A DNA stretch of 64,000 nt, taken from the NCBI GenBank assembly GCA_951394405.1, contig OX596337.1, positions 4,216,001 to 4,280,000 on the forward strand, in the 5' to 3' direction. This document shows positions 43,444-56,300 of this stretch, in pieces (positions within the stretch are counted from its first letter, which is position 1; each line of letters opens with the position of its first letter). This DNA comes from Coprinellus micaceus (taxonomy: Eukaryota; Basidiomycota; Agaricomycetes; Agaricales; Psathyrellaceae). The notes below the pieces were generated by a model, which worked only from the letters and a program-made list of their open reading frames with translations, did not search any database and was not told where the DNA came from. The position numbers and the translations under genes were made by a program.

Positions 43444-43946
43444 GGTGGTCTTTTGTCATTTCTTCTCCCTCCTGGACTTCGATTTATCATTTTTCGGCAC
43501 CCTGGCTTCGGATTTACGATTCAAGGGATTGTATTAATTGACTGGCCTAGGTTCATTATTATCCACGTTCATATTCTTATTGGCATTATGGACAACATTC
43601 ATAGATATCTGGTAGCATACCCGTGTTAATGGGATTTCGTTGGGCTTCGCATGGGCATTCTCCCGACTCAGAATTTCCTCTTCTCAAAAATAAGCGCCCA
43701 GTCTGACTGATCCGCCTGGCGCTGGCTCTCACGACGCACCCACGTCGGACTCTGATTTTCTTCTTCCTCACGGACTCGCCCATCCCGCCGGCTTTGATCG
43801 CCCCTAAATAAAAGATGAAGTAGATTACGATGCGTATATTGCACGAGAGGCCAGGGTATCACCACCAAAATTTGGTAAGGAAAGGTTGTCACAACGCACT
43901 GAACGAGAGCTCAGCGTTACACAAGAGGGTAAGCACCGACGGCCTA
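43444..43946. other. Convergent 3' flanks
   Basis: Nothing recognised between the two facing stop codons. Confidence 0.5.
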
Positions 43947-45292
43947 CTACTCTCCGTCATCCATCCGCAGACTAGATAATGCCCCCATCATCGCCAAATA
44001 ACTCTTTGGCGAACTCGAAGCCCCCTTCCCCTTCGGTCCAACTAACCCATTCAGAACTTTCTCGCCTTGGTTCCTCCCTTCCTTATAGTCGCCCAGGTAT
44101 TTCGTAGCCGTCACGTCCTTGAGGCCCATCGTCTTACAAATATCGGAGAGGAGGCGCGGGTTCTTCAAGGCATCAGTGAACTCTTCCTCCTGCGACTTGC
44201 TCGACGACTCTCTCTTCAGAGACTTGCGTTTGGACTCGATAAGTTGGGTTGCACAGTGCTGGAGGACGCCGACAAAGGTCTGGGGGCGCCCCTTTGCGGT
44301 TAGGATATGGGGTTCGCGGAAGTAGCGATACGACCGAGGGAGGAAGCGAATCCTAGAGTGAAGCGGTCGGACGCTGGGGCCAGTCGTCCCGGGGTGGGAT
44401 AGATCGAGACCAATACGGGGGGAGTTATATATCACGGGAGCCCCTATTGTGGATCCGGAGGTACCGTCTTTGCGGATTAGGTGCATGGAGTAGCTTGGAG
44501 GCGAGGCACTGGCATCCTTGGGCGGGAATGCGGAGGTGTCCCCATTCCACCTGTCATTATACAAGTCACCAATTTCTTTGGCGCCGGAGAGCGAAAGGAC
44601 TTCGTCGACCAAGAGCGAAGGCCCAGAGACGACTTTGGGTTTCGGTCCAAGAACCCGGATCGAACGAAGGAGGACGCCACCCCGCAGGAGGGAGGTCGGC
44701 TCAGACTTCGAGCTGGAAGCTGGCACAAGGAACCGTCCAATTGTCAAGTCGAGCCCCTTCCGGGAACCATCCCTCCAGACCGTGGTACTGGTCAGACTCC
44801 GGTTTGAATCCTCAGAACGCCTGGGGGCGCGATGGAAATACCTGTATGACGAAGGGTGGATGTCGCGTCAGGTTAGGGTTTCAACGGGGTTTGCACTGAA
44901 TCGACTTGCCATCTGCCAGCAACCTTCTGCTCTTCACTCCCATGGGTGAAGGGATCCTCGTGAAAACCCTCCTTCTGCAGGTAGAACTCAATTTCCATGA
45001 ATTCAACCTTGGTCGTGGTACCAGGGCGCGTCACCACGAGGTTGTAGTCACAGAGTAGAGCCTTTGCGACTGCGTCGAAGCGTACTTGAAGTTGCTCCTG
45101 GTTCTCGACGTCCGAAAGGTCGATTAGACTTTCAAGAGCAACTTCAGTAGTGGTCGAAGCTTGTTGGTCTTCTTTCTCGTCGACTTTGGCCCTCTTGGCT
45201 GCCGACTGCACCAGAAAAAAGCCATGGCCTTCGAGCCCGGCCCCGGAACCACGTCTCCTCTTCACTCCGGTCTCTTGCTGCTTGGAAGTCAT
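43947..45292 (-). CDS. Conserved fungal protein with EIEFYL / DPFTHG / WYFHR / GLDLTIG signature
   Basis: 425 residues in two exons. The ATG at 45292 (MTSKQQETGVKRRRGSGAG) opens a basic, nuclear-localisation-like N-terminus (KRRRGSG, AAKRAKV). Then come EFMEIEFYLQKEGFHEDPFT, HGSEEQKVAGRW, YFHRAPRR, GSRKGLDLTIGRF, LLRGGVLLRSIRV, GPSLLVDEVLSLSGAKEI and GLKDVTATKYLG. Joining W to YFHR needs an intron with a GC donor (44842-44909, GCAAGT...CAG). I have seen similar proteins as uncharacterised fungal entries. The series of an acidic EIEFYL, DPFTHG, a GVLLR strand and a GPSLL turn loosely recalls 3-methyladenine DNA glycosylases (ETEAYL, VLLRALEP, GPAKL), but that is only a guess. Confidence 0.8.
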
Positions 45293-46469
45293 TTACGACG
45301 CGTGGGGGGTGGAGGAAGAGAGGCTAGAGGAAGTGGGATGTCAATGTGAAGGTAAGAGTGGACCCACGTCGCACGCGACTCGCGGTTCCCCAGGCTGCCG
45401 TGACTGACAGGGATCTGAATAGGGTACTCTGCGGCGATGGGCTCCTTTTGGGATGATATTCGAGGTGGATTGGGCTGAACTTGCCCCTGAGTTCACCTCC
45501 GGCAATCCTCTGGACACTCCGTGGTCCCATGACGGATATGTATGGCCTGTATGGGGAGGAAACGGGGCGAAGGCGGACGCCGAGGCCAAGCAGGTGGACA
45601 TCAAATTGGTTGAGCGGCCCGGGCCTTCTCCGTTTGGTTACGCTCTGTTCGTGGCCTGCTTGGCTGGCGCTTGTTGAGAAACGACCATCATGCCGTCCCG
45701 AAGTGACCTTCACGGGCGCCTGGGCATCTGGGGGATCATGACGGCTCGTATAATCTGCGTAGGCCCCCAAGGTCCGTATCTTATGCTTGAGAACGCGACA
45801 AAGCGCTGACACTATCCTATTTCGTTCATCCAGTCAACCCACTGTCATCCTGCTCGACTGTCTAGGAGTTCCTGACCTGAATACCGGACAGCCGAGAGGT
45901 AGTAATGAAAGGTTGGCGATAAGCAGCTTGGGGGCTACTATCTCCAAGTTGCATTTCACGCAACATATGACTTCTCCTTCCTTCTTCACCAGATCCGTTG
46001 GAATGCTTCTAAACCGCTCCGGGGTTTTCCCGTGGTGGGGTAGCAAGGTCAAGCGCCCGGAGCACATACCCCGCACCAGCATACCCATTAGTACGGGACT
46101 AAGACCGAATCCGGGCGAAACTTTCCCGTTTCAACATTCAAATCCTCGTTTGGAAAAGCTTTTTGTGACATTCGCGACCACTACAGCTGCCTCTCCCTTA
46201 CACACTCCACCTCCACGCTCCCTTCTGTTCACTCGCTCGCTAAGCTTCTTTGATGCCCAGGTCGACCGTTTCCAGTGCCTCAATGCATTTTCTTGCTGGG
46301 TTTACGGCCTGCAACCAGCGTTCGGATAATTATTCGGAGAATGACGCACTCGGTCTCGTGGCTAACCACGGCAGAGCGCTTTTCTATTAAACCTAGCATG
46401 TCTTCTGAGAAGTGGGCTTCCAGGTCATCCTGATCTTCGTCAACGACCGCGCCTCTTCGCCTCTGCAGT
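45293..46469. other. Intergenic, nothing firm
   Basis: A 74-residue plus-strand frame from the ATG at 45453 (MIFEVDWAELAPEFTSGNPL) is open but unsupported. The rest is the promoter side of the transporter gene. Confidence 0.4.
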
Positions 46470-48650
46470 ATGTCGGTCACCGAGGAGAAGCACACCGAGG
46501 AGAAGCACACTGAGGAGAAGCATGAGAGCGCGTTGCGCTCCAGAGCGCCGACAGCCCCTGTCACGGACGACACGGTCACTAGGCTCGCTGCTCTGGACAC
46601 GACCCCATGGTACCAAAAGCCGAACCTGCGTCTCTTGTACTTCCTCTTCTTCCCAACATGTATTGGAGTCGAGATGACCAGTGGGTACGTGCACCATTTT
46701 GGTTGACGGGTCCATTGCGATGCTTATAGGGGTGCAGATTTGACTCGTCGATGATGAACGGTCTCCAGGCCGTGAACTCCTGGGATACATGTGGGTTTCT
46801 CTGACTTCGTGTACGACCCGACCTATCTCACGCTCGCCCTAGACTTTAATCACCCTCGTTCACTGATCCTGGGTCTGATGTCCTCGATGTACTCTCTTGG
46901 AGCTGTCGTGGCTCTCCCTTTCGTCCCGCTGGTGACCGATGGTATTGGAAGGCGTTGGACGATCATTGCTTCGAGCGTGATCATGGTCGCTGGTGCCGTT
47001 ATCCAGGCCACTGCTCACAATTGTGCGTGTTTGGTCCGCCTAATTCTCGAAGCGTAGTGTCTGATCGATGTGTAGTCGTAATGTTCCTCATGGCCCGATT
47101 TGTTCTTGGAATCGGTATTCCTTTCGCCATCGTCGCCGCGTCCTCTCTGCTTGGAGGTGCGTTCCTTCTCGTTTCATTACGACTGTTGTCGGCTCACATG
47201 TCTGTAAGAGCTCTCGCACCCCAAGGAACGTGCAATCATGGGCTCCCTCTTCAACGCTTGCTATTTCATTGGTACGTTCGTGACCACTAATAAATCTACA
47301 AACGGTGTCTCACCATACAATAGGCGCCATCGTCGCTGCCGGCGTCACCCTCGGTACCTTCAAGATGAAGAGCAACTGGGGTTGGCGACTGCCCTCCCTC
47401 CTCCAGGTAGTTCCTTCCGCCTTGCAAATCCTCTTCGGTTACTTCCTCCCGGAATCCCCTCGATGGCTCGTCGCCCGCGGCCGTGGCGAAGAAGCATACG
47501 CGATCCTTGCAAAGTACCACGCCGAAGGAGATGTGGAATCGGAGCTTGTCAAGGCGGAATATGTCCAGATTGAGAAGACTCTCGAAGCGGAGAGGGAGAC
47601 CTCCAAGGTTGGCTGGACGGATTTGTTGAAGACTCGGGGTATGAGGAGGCGTATTCTTGTGGGCTCCGCGTTGGGAGTATTCACTCAGTGGAGTGGAAAT
47701 GGGCTTACATCGTACGTTGCATCACGTCCATTTCTGCTATCGAACATTCTCAATAGTGCGCTTTAGATACTTCCTCGCCCGTATTCTCGATAATGTCGGC
47801 GTCACGGACAACCACACCAAGAACCTCGTCAATTTGGCCAACACGCTCTGGGGCTTCGCCAATGCCACCCTCTTCGCACTTACTGTGTCGAAATACCCAC
47901 GAAGGAGGATGTATCTGGTCAGTCTCTACGCTCTGCCGCCACCAGGGCCAAGGCTCACTGGCATCGTCTTCCTAGATTTGCTCGATCTCTCTGCTCTTGA
48001 TCTTCACCGGATGGACCATTGCTAGCGCCCGGTATGCGATCACTGGTGACCAGGGTTCATCTCGTGCGGTCATTGCGTACGCCGTTGTTCCTCCTCTACT
48101 TTCTCATTCGGCTCACACTGTCTCCCTCACAGGTTCATCTTCCTGTACAGCCCGGCCTACAACGTCGCCTACAATGCTCTTACCTATAGTACGCTCCATG
48201 CATCGTCCGTGTCCTCATAGTGTACTTACCATTATCTCCCAGCTTTCCTCGTCGAACTCTTCCCATACCACGCCCGTGCCAAGGGTATCACCATCTTCCA
48301 AGCCTTCAGTCGTTGCGCCGGATTCTTCAACACCTTCGTCAACCCCATCGGTATCGCTAACAGCGGATGGAAGTACTACCTCATGTATGTCGTCTTCCTC
48401 GGGTTCGAGGTCGTCTTCATCTTCTTCCTGTTCCCTGAGACGGGTGGAAGGAGCTTGGAGGAGTTGGCTTTCTGTGAGTCTCATCTGTTTGACATTTGGT
48501 GCTTGAACGGGACAACTGAAATTTTGGACATTAGTGTACGAAGAGGACGAAGGGGCGAAGGTTAGGGCCCGAGTCCAGCAGGATATTCAAGATGGGAATG
48601 TTCCCATTCCCCAAGCGGCGGGGGATGAGGACTCAGAGGTCAAAAAGTGA
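46470..48650 (+). CDS. MFS sugar transporter (hexose/lactose-permease type)
   Basis: Plasma-membrane sugar/H+ symporter of the major facilitator superfamily, twelve helices. The ATG at 46470 gives a cytoplasmic N-terminus with a threefold EEKHT repeat, then WYQKPNLRLLYFLFFPTCIG. After an intron come FDSSMMNGLQAV, GIGRRWTIIASSVIMVAGAV (the G.GRR loop), RFVLGIGIPFAIVAASSLLG, the loop ELSHPKERA, FGYFLPESPRWLVARGR (PESPRWL), GVFTQWSGNG, YNVAYNALTY, LFPYHARAKG and the end motif FPETGGRSLEELAF. These are hallmarks of the sugar-porter family. About nine short introns. The substrate is not fixed, but WSGNG and YSPAYNVAYN favour the fungal lactose-permease-like branch. Acidic C-terminus ending VKK. 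Confidence 0.93.
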
Positions 48651-49995
48651 TCCATCCGTCACTATTTGTTTCCCCCTTTCCACGACCACAACGAAACGAC
48701 GGGTTGGAGGTGGGTGTAACGCCTGCCTCATTGTATCATAGCCTTCTTTCCGAATCTTCACGGCCACTATCTGATCGACTCGCAATGACTCTCCATCCTC
48801 GCCAGCTTTAGACGAGAACAACTTTCCGCGCCCCAAAGACTCTATTCCTCGGCGTTCCCATCCCGCCGCTTCTCTTTCACGCTTGCTGTTTTAAAGACGA
48901 GGCAACGTTGCGATAATTTCGCCTTATTCCCACTAAAGTACCGAATATCCACCTCGTATCTGCGAACGTGTAGTCCAAGCATTTACGGCTCCATTTACTG
49001 AACTGAAGGGCTTCGCGGCGAGTTGTGGTACGATCGATGTTCGCACTTCTCGGACGAAATTTGGGCTTCTTAGACATGCTCTTGTGGTGACAGACTTACT
49101 CTACAGATTAAAGCATCATCTCTCGCCACAATCGATGGCTCGCTGCCCCAGTGCCCCGTTGTAGGTAGGTAGAATGACCTTGGGCTAGAATAAGCGCCGG
49201 CGTATATAGGGGTCAGCGTGCCGAAATGGGATATCCCGATATGTCCCACGCAGTGACTGGCCTGCCAGATCATTCTCCCTTTCCTCCTTCATCCTTCGTC
49301 ATCTGAATAACTCGAGGTCATGCATTTACTACTGGAAGTCGACATGAGTATGCCGTTGGGTGGGGCTTGGCTCTCCATTGTTCTTTTATTGCCGCGTTGG
49401 CTGCACTACTTGTCAAACTTGAACTCTATCCTATTCCCAACTGCATCTCCGCCACTGGCCGACCACCTGGGTCTGGTGACCAGGCCCTTCGCCTCCTGCC
49501 ATTCCAGGTCAGTTACTCACTCTGACTTTGGGAAGCTTCTCAGACTGACTTACTACCTCCCACCGCGTTGTTTCCATTCTCGAAGGCGCCACCGTGAACT
49601 TTTGAGTTAAGAAACGGCATCGATGGCGACGAGAATGTCTAAGCACTCGTTTTCTCGTATACCATGATGTGAATAATCCAGATTCAGGGGAGGATATAAC
49701 CACGATGGCCTACACGCAACTGGCTCCCATGACTATTCGTCCAGGGGGGTCAAAGGCCAGACCACCACTACGCAGTCTTAAGTTTGTTATAGCCGCTTTG
49801 ACTGCGTGTCTGGCTCGAAAGACGATGTCCCTATGCGACGTGTGTGAATCCAGCCGAAATCTACAAACTGAACTTACTGATATGCCCCTTAGCCTCATGT
49901 TAGGTAAATGAAAAGATGCGAGTCACAAATAGCTATCGCCCTGAACGTATAAGAACGGGGTGGCGCATCCCTCCTCGCTCTTTGACGTCCTCACG
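48651..49995. other. Intergenic, two doubtful short frames
   Basis: A 66-residue minus-strand frame from the ATG at 49077 (MSKKPKFRPRSANIDRTTTR) and a 68-residue plus frame at 49705-49911 are the only ATG-started frames of note. The latter is listed separately. A TATA-like string occurs near 49201. Confidence 0.4.
49705..49911 (+). other. Possible remnant first exon resembling amine oxidase N-termini
   Basis: The frame MAYTQLAPMTIRPGGSKARP then LRSLKFVIAALTACLA has the same plan as the starts of the two amine oxidases (short polar leader with M-x-x-P-Y or similar, then an LRSL-type membrane anchor). It stops after 68 residues, 85 bp before the real amine oxidase start. It may be a truncated duplicate or chance. 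Confidence 0.25.
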
Positions 49996-52976
49996 ATGCC
50001 TCAGCCCTACGCTCAGAAGGCTGGAGACTTCTCTACGTTATACGTCCTTCCCTCATCTGCTAAAACCGGTCTTTCCCGGTCCACGCTCTCCATGATGAGT
50101 CTGATCCTGGTCAGCGTCGGGATAGCTCTTGGCTTTTTGGGTGGACTGCACGTCCATCGCCTCTCTGATAACACTCACTCTCTCCCGATGGTGGTCAACA
50201 TCGCTGAGCGTGCGCCGCTGAAGCAGTGTCCGTCGAATCTCCCGTTGCGTGCGTCCCCGCCAGCCAATGCGAACCCATGGGCCCCGTTGCCTGCAGCGGA
50301 TATCGAAAGCATCAAGACATGGCTTTTCAGCCCGGTCCAACAACTGAACCTCACCGAAGGCAAAAACGCAAAGGACTCTGATAACATCATCTTCCTGATC
50401 GAATCCTACCCTCCAGCGAAGGACGACGCGGTCGCGTTCCTCGACAAGAAATCCAGCCGTCCACTTCGCTACGCCAGAGTTACCCTCAACCATGGAGGGC
50501 TCGAAGTGCCGGTAATACGTGATTATCTCGTGGGGCCGCTGCCTATCTCTCAGAAGACGACGATAAGCCGCCTGACAGAAATTTACCATCGCGAGGACAT
50601 ACCATTCAACGCTCGAGGTCTTCCAGACGTAATCGCCTTTTTCGGAGACCTTGGCAGGACATTGGCGTCGATGAGTGATATTATCGAGGTACGTTCAACC
50701 TACGATACGTACTGTCGCGAAATTGACGCGAGAGTCTAGGACTTGTTTAACGGCACGGTCAAAGGAGACTTAATTGCTGACACCTTCACTGCCGGTCCAA
50801 GCGGGGGGTGGGGACCTGATGGGTCGTTCCGCCGATATTGGATTTCATGGAAGATCAATGGACCTGGGTCCTGGATCTTACCTATCAACTTTTACACCTA
50901 CGTTGATTCGTCTGGCTCAGATCCATCACTGTGGCAAATACTGAAGGTAGAGTTATTGCCTCTCCACTCTGATCCCCTAGTAGTTCGGAACTAACAATCT
51001 CCGCGCAGGTTGTGTACCACAATCAAACCTTTCAGCCTGCCCAGTCTTTCGTGGACGCGTATCATAATCGCACCCTCATCCGTTTCCCCCTCCCATCATT
51101 CGACAACCCATGGGCCACCCGCAAACGCATCGGGAAGGCTCGAGACCTTGACCACCTCCCGGGTCCTCGCTCCGTCTCTTTCGCGGGACTAAGGTTCCGA
51201 GTCAACAAGGAGCAAGGCTACATCAGCTGGTTGGGATGGGGGATGTATCTCAGCTTCGATCGCGACATGGGGATGAGCCTCTGGGACGTGAGGTTCAGGG
51301 GGGAAAGAATTGCATATGAGATCAAGCCACAGGAGTGCCTCGTTCAGTACGCTGGGCATGACCCCGTGCAAGGCATAACGTCATGGATGGATAGGTTCTT
51401 TGGGATGGGGCTTTTCACCAGGGACCTGTTGCCCAACTACGACTGTCCTGCGGAAGCGGTCTTCCTGCCGGGTACCTTATATCACCCTATCCTTGGCGCG
51501 ATTACGAGGAAGAAGGCGATTTGTGTGTTTGAGATTGATACAGGGAAGCCATTGACTAGGCATTATGGTGACTGGCCTGGCGAAACGGGTGCGGTGAAGG
51601 GATATGTGTTGACTGTTAGAACAATTGCTACACTGGGAAAGTGAGTACTTTACCCTGCCTGCATAGCTTACGGCACGAGCTGACCTCTTGAACCTGCAGC
51701 TACGATTACCTTGTATGTTCAGCCATTTGTGGCTATTCCTGGGCGAGTGCTTACCTGGTCTGCCTCTCCTAGTTCGACTATATATTCCACCTGGACGGCA
51801 CTATCGAAGTAAAGGTCTCCGCATCGGGGTATCTTCAAGGTGGCTACTGGACTCCTGAGCAATCAGAGTACGGGTCGCGCATACATACCAATCACAGTAC
51901 GCCTTTCCCGACCTTTCTGTCGCGTCGTCGTCTTAACTGAAACGCTACAGTGGGCAACGTTCACGACCATGTCATCAACTTCAAGTAAGTCCCAATCCGC
52001 ACATCTTCATGGTCATCCCTCATCGTGTCACATCGCCACGTTCATAGAGTGGACCTGGACATCGCCGGCCGCAATAACACTCTTCGCAAAACCACGTCGG
52101 TTGTTGAGCCTGTCGTGATGCCCTGGCTAGATGAAGACGATTGGCACACCGACGGCCCAGGAGGACAAGTGCTCCAGCAAAAACTCGAGTTCACATATGT
52201 CGAAAACGAAGGGGACGACTCGCGAGTGAGGTACCCGGCCAACTTCCTCGAATCATACGTGATCGTAAACAGGGAGGAGAAGAATGCCTGGGGCATGGAG
52301 AGGGGATACGCTGTGCATCCCGGGCTCTCGCCTATCCATAACGTCGGTGTTCTCTCCCTCCATTATTTCCTGAAATCCTTCACCCCGACTGATACCGCTG
52401 TAGACCATCCTTAAGTCCAATCGACTGCTGAAGAACGCCGGTTGGATCTCGCATAACCTCGCAGTCTCTCTCCAAAAGGACTCAGAGCCATCATCTAGCA
52501 GCATGTGGAATCTCCATCTTCCAAAGGAGCCACCAGTAGAATTCGACAGATTCTTCGACGGGGATAACATCTCACAGAAGGATTTGGTTTTGTGGATCAA
52601 CGTAGGAACGCATCATAAGGTACGCACTCGTTCATTTCGAAAAACGGGAATGTCCATGTCAGCTCTGACCCACTATATCTGAATCCAGCCGACGTCAGAA
52701 GACGCACCAACCACCAAAACTAACTTGGCAGCCTCGAGGTACGTTGGGGTCTCTTCTACAACGCGGGAATCGACTATTGAGCTGGAGTGTAGCTTCTACC
52801 TTGCGCCAGTGAACTACTTCGACTCCGACATCGCCATGGAGTCCCTGAATGCCATCGTGCTCGACCCCACGGGGAGCACTCCACCGTTCGAAGTCAACGA
52901 TTACGGCGTGCCCCAGGATTACAACTGTATCTCCCAAGATCCTGCGAGGTTCTCATATGATCCTCAAGTGGGGTGA
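49996..52976 (+). CDS. Copper amine oxidase, membrane-anchored, copy 1
   Basis: Oxidises primary amines to aldehyde, ammonia and H2O2 using copper and the self-made cofactor topaquinone. The ATG at 49996 leads to a type II anchor (MMSLILVSVGIALGFLGGLH), N-glycosylation sites and N-terminal domains (YARVTLNHGGLEVPVIRDYL). The catalytic domain has GPRSVSFAGLRFRV, the base Asp in SWMDRFFGMG, LLPNYDCPAEAVFLPG, and the topaquinone motif LGNYDY, whose Tyr codon begins just after an intron at about 51641-51699. Copper ligands are HDH in NVHDHVINF and the late GTHHK. PVNYFDSD occurs near the end. About nine introns. It faces copy 2 tail-to-tail. Compared with copy 2 it ends early, directly after FSYDPQVG, so some 35 C-terminal residues are absent. 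Confidence 0.93.
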
Positions 52977-53391
52977 GGCATAAAATCGCGAAAGGAACGG
53001 GAACGAAGCAACTGTGCAATGTCTGCAATGGAAGGATTGGTGTTGGTGCCTTGGTGCCTTGGTGCTTGTGACTTCACGGCATGTTTAGTCGCAGCAAATC
53101 CTGGCTTCTACGATGCATGAATAGAAATATTGGTGGCTAGATATGAGTTTGAGCGGGGGTTCGAGGACGGATTTAGGTAGAGTACGTAGGCCACAGCAGA
53201 TGGTGGCATGGGAAGTGGTGATGTTGATGGCCGCGTCGAGGCAGCGCCAATCTTCCGCTTGAAGCTTGACTTCTGACCGTAAGCCTTCTTTATTGACCCC
53301 ATCCAGCGAGAAGAATTGCAAAGGAAGCGAGCATTTGTATAGTCCGCGATAGTTCCAAGTTTCATGTTATTTATGGGTGTCCCAGTGATCC
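52977..53391. other. Convergent 3' flanks of the amine oxidase pair
   Basis: Contains a threefold 8-bp TTGGTGCC repeat at 53043-53065. The sequence just after the copy 1 stop does not resemble the extra C-terminal part of copy 2. Confidence 0.5.
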
Positions 53392-56300
53392 TTAAACCGC
53401 AAACCTCAGGGCAAACGGATTCATGACCCCTTCTACCTTTCTCGCCCAACTCTTTACCTCTTTCTCATCTTTCCCTGCCATAAACTCATCTGTTAGCCCA
53501 ACCTGAGCATCGTATGAAAACGGTGCAGGCGCATCTGGGATGCAGTGGAAGTGTTGCTCGACCCCATTGTCGTCGTGATCGTAAGCTGGGAGGTCTCCGT
53601 TGGCGACGTGAGCTTTGTCGTTTCCGGCATGGCGTTTGGCCAGGGGCTGGGAGCGAGACGGTTTGGATGAGGTGAACTCGGGGAAGGTTGGGTCGAGGAC
53701 GATTGCGTTGAGGAGTTCCATAGAGGGGTCAGAGTCGAAGTAATTAACTGGAGTGAGGAAGAAGCTGGAGGGAGTGTCAGCCACGCGTTCATCCAGGTAA
53801 TCGATGGAAGAGTCTTACCTCGATGATGCGAGGTTCGTCTTTGTGTTGGGCGAGTCCTCAGCTACCGGCTATCAATGCACGATGCATCAGCAATCGTCCT
53901 TTCTGGAGGGAAAGAGGCGCAGACAAACCTGGTGATGCGTGCCAACGTTGATCCAGAGAACCAAATCTTCCTGTTCAATGTTCTCGCCATCGAAAAATTT
54001 GTCGAAGTCTACAGGCGGAGCACCAGGTAGGTGGAGATTCCACATGCTACTGGAAGATGGCTCGGTGTCCTTTCTCTGAGAGACGGCGAGGTGGTATGAG
54101 GCCCAGTTGGCATTGTTGAGGAGGCGCTGCGACTTCTCTATGTTCTGTCGCTGGAAGTCAGGAAGGATCCACTGAGGTTTCATACAGAGGAACTTACATT
54201 GTGAATCGGGGACAAACCCGGATGGATTGCATATCCCCTCTCGCTGCCCCAGCTATTCTTCTCGTCCCTGTTCACGATAGCATAACTGTCCCTATAGTTC
54301 AACGAATGCCTCACACGGGCATCATCCTCATTCACGATGTAGCTGTACTTGATCTTCTGTTGAAGGAGTTCACCCTTCCCAGGGGAGTCGGAGTACCAGT
54401 CGTCGTCGTCAAGCCAGGGCATGTGTACACGCTCCACTTGTGCAGAGGCTCTGCGGAGGGTGTTGTTTCGCCCTGCGATATCTAGGTCGATCCTAGAAAT
54501 GAAACCCATTAATGTTCGCTAAGAGGACGACAGAAGGGTAGGTACTTGAAGTTGATAACATGGTCGTGAATGTTGCCCACTGTGAATTAGTTGAGCGAGT
54601 GAGTGCCTGGCAGCCCAAAGTGGGAAGAGGTAAAACGTACTGCTGTGCTGGTGAATGCGCGAACCATAACCTTCCTGATCGGCATTCCAGTAGCCGCCCT
54701 GAAGGTACCCAGAAGCCGAGACTTTAACCTCAATGGTACCGTCCAAATGGAAGATGTAGTCGAACTGGAGAGAGTAACACTGATTAATAAAGTGGATCTC
54801 CGCCAGCTAGCAGTCAAGCACATACCACTGAAGGAAGAATGGGAACACAAGGGGTACGAGCGGTCAGAACCGGCGATCAGCCTCAATAGCACAGCCTCAA
54901 TAGCAATACGCACAATAATCATAGCTGAGGGAAACACTTGTCAGTATCCGTCGAAGCGTCCACGGTAAACCTCACTCACTTGCCCAACGATGCGATACTC
55001 CGCACAGTCAACACATATCCCTTGACCGCCCCCGTCTCCCCCGGCCAGTCCCCAAAATGCCTTGTTAACGGCTTCCCCGTATCCATCTCAAAGACACAAA
55101 CCGCCCTCTCCCTCCTCACCACCCCAAGCACGGGGTTATACAACGTCGCCGGCAAAAACACCGCGTCCTGCGGGCAATCATAATTCGGCAACAAGTCCCT
55201 CGTAAGCATTCCCATCCCGAAGTACCTATCGAGCCATGACGTGATGCTCTGCACGGGGTCATACCCAGAGTACTGCACCAAACAATCTTGGGGTGCGAGC
55301 TGGTAGATGATTCGCTCGCCTTTGAACCGAATGTCCCAGAGGCTCAAGCCCATGTCGCGGTCGAAGCTGAGGTACATGCCCCAGCCAAGCCAGCTGATAT
55401 AGCCTTGCTCCCTGTCGACTCTGAACCGCGGCCCAGCGAAGGACACCGAACGAGGGCCGGGGAGGTGGTCGAGGTCGCGTGGGGCACCTCTGCGTCTGCG
55501 TGAAGCCCAGGTATCGTTCGGGCTCGGAAGGGTGGGTCGAGGGAAGCGGATTAAGGTGCCGTTGGTGTACGCCTCGACGAATGACGAAACGGAGGGGAAG
55601 GTTTGGTTGTGATACACGATCTTGAGTATCTTCCACTGGCTGGGATCGCTCCCCGAGAGGTCGATGTAGTTGTAGAAGTTGATAGGCTGGATCCAGACAC
55701 CCGCCGCGTTGACTTTCCATGTAACCCACACCCTGCGGAATGAGCCGTCGAACGACCACCCGCCACCTGAGTTGCCGATGAAGGTGTCAGTGAGGGGATC
55801 ACCCGTTTCTACTCCCCCGAACAAATCCTGTCCAGCCCGTCAGTAAATCTAATTTTGACTGTGACGACGAGACGAACCTCGATAGCGGCAGCCATTGGGG
55901 CCATGGCCTTCCCAATCGTCTCAAGCAGAGTGGTATAATCCAGCAAGCCGCGAGCATTGAATGGAATGTCGGGGCGGTGGTAGATCTCCGTCAGCTGTCG
56001 AATCTTTGTCTTCCCCGAGGTAGGCAATGGCCCTACGACGTAGTCGCGCGTCACAGGCGCTTCCAGCCCCCCATGGTCGATCGTCACTCTCGCGTAGCGG
56101 CCAGGAGTGGACCGTGTCTGCACGTCCGGGGAATCGAGGAACGCAAGGGCGTCGTCCTTCGTCGGAGGGTATGACTCGATACCGGAGGCGATGTTATCCG
56201 AGTCACTTCCGCCTAGGGCTTCCGTCAGGTTTAGATTCTGGCTAGACTGGAAGAGCCAGGCCTTGACGTCATGGATCTCCGCAGGAGATAACGGTGCCCA

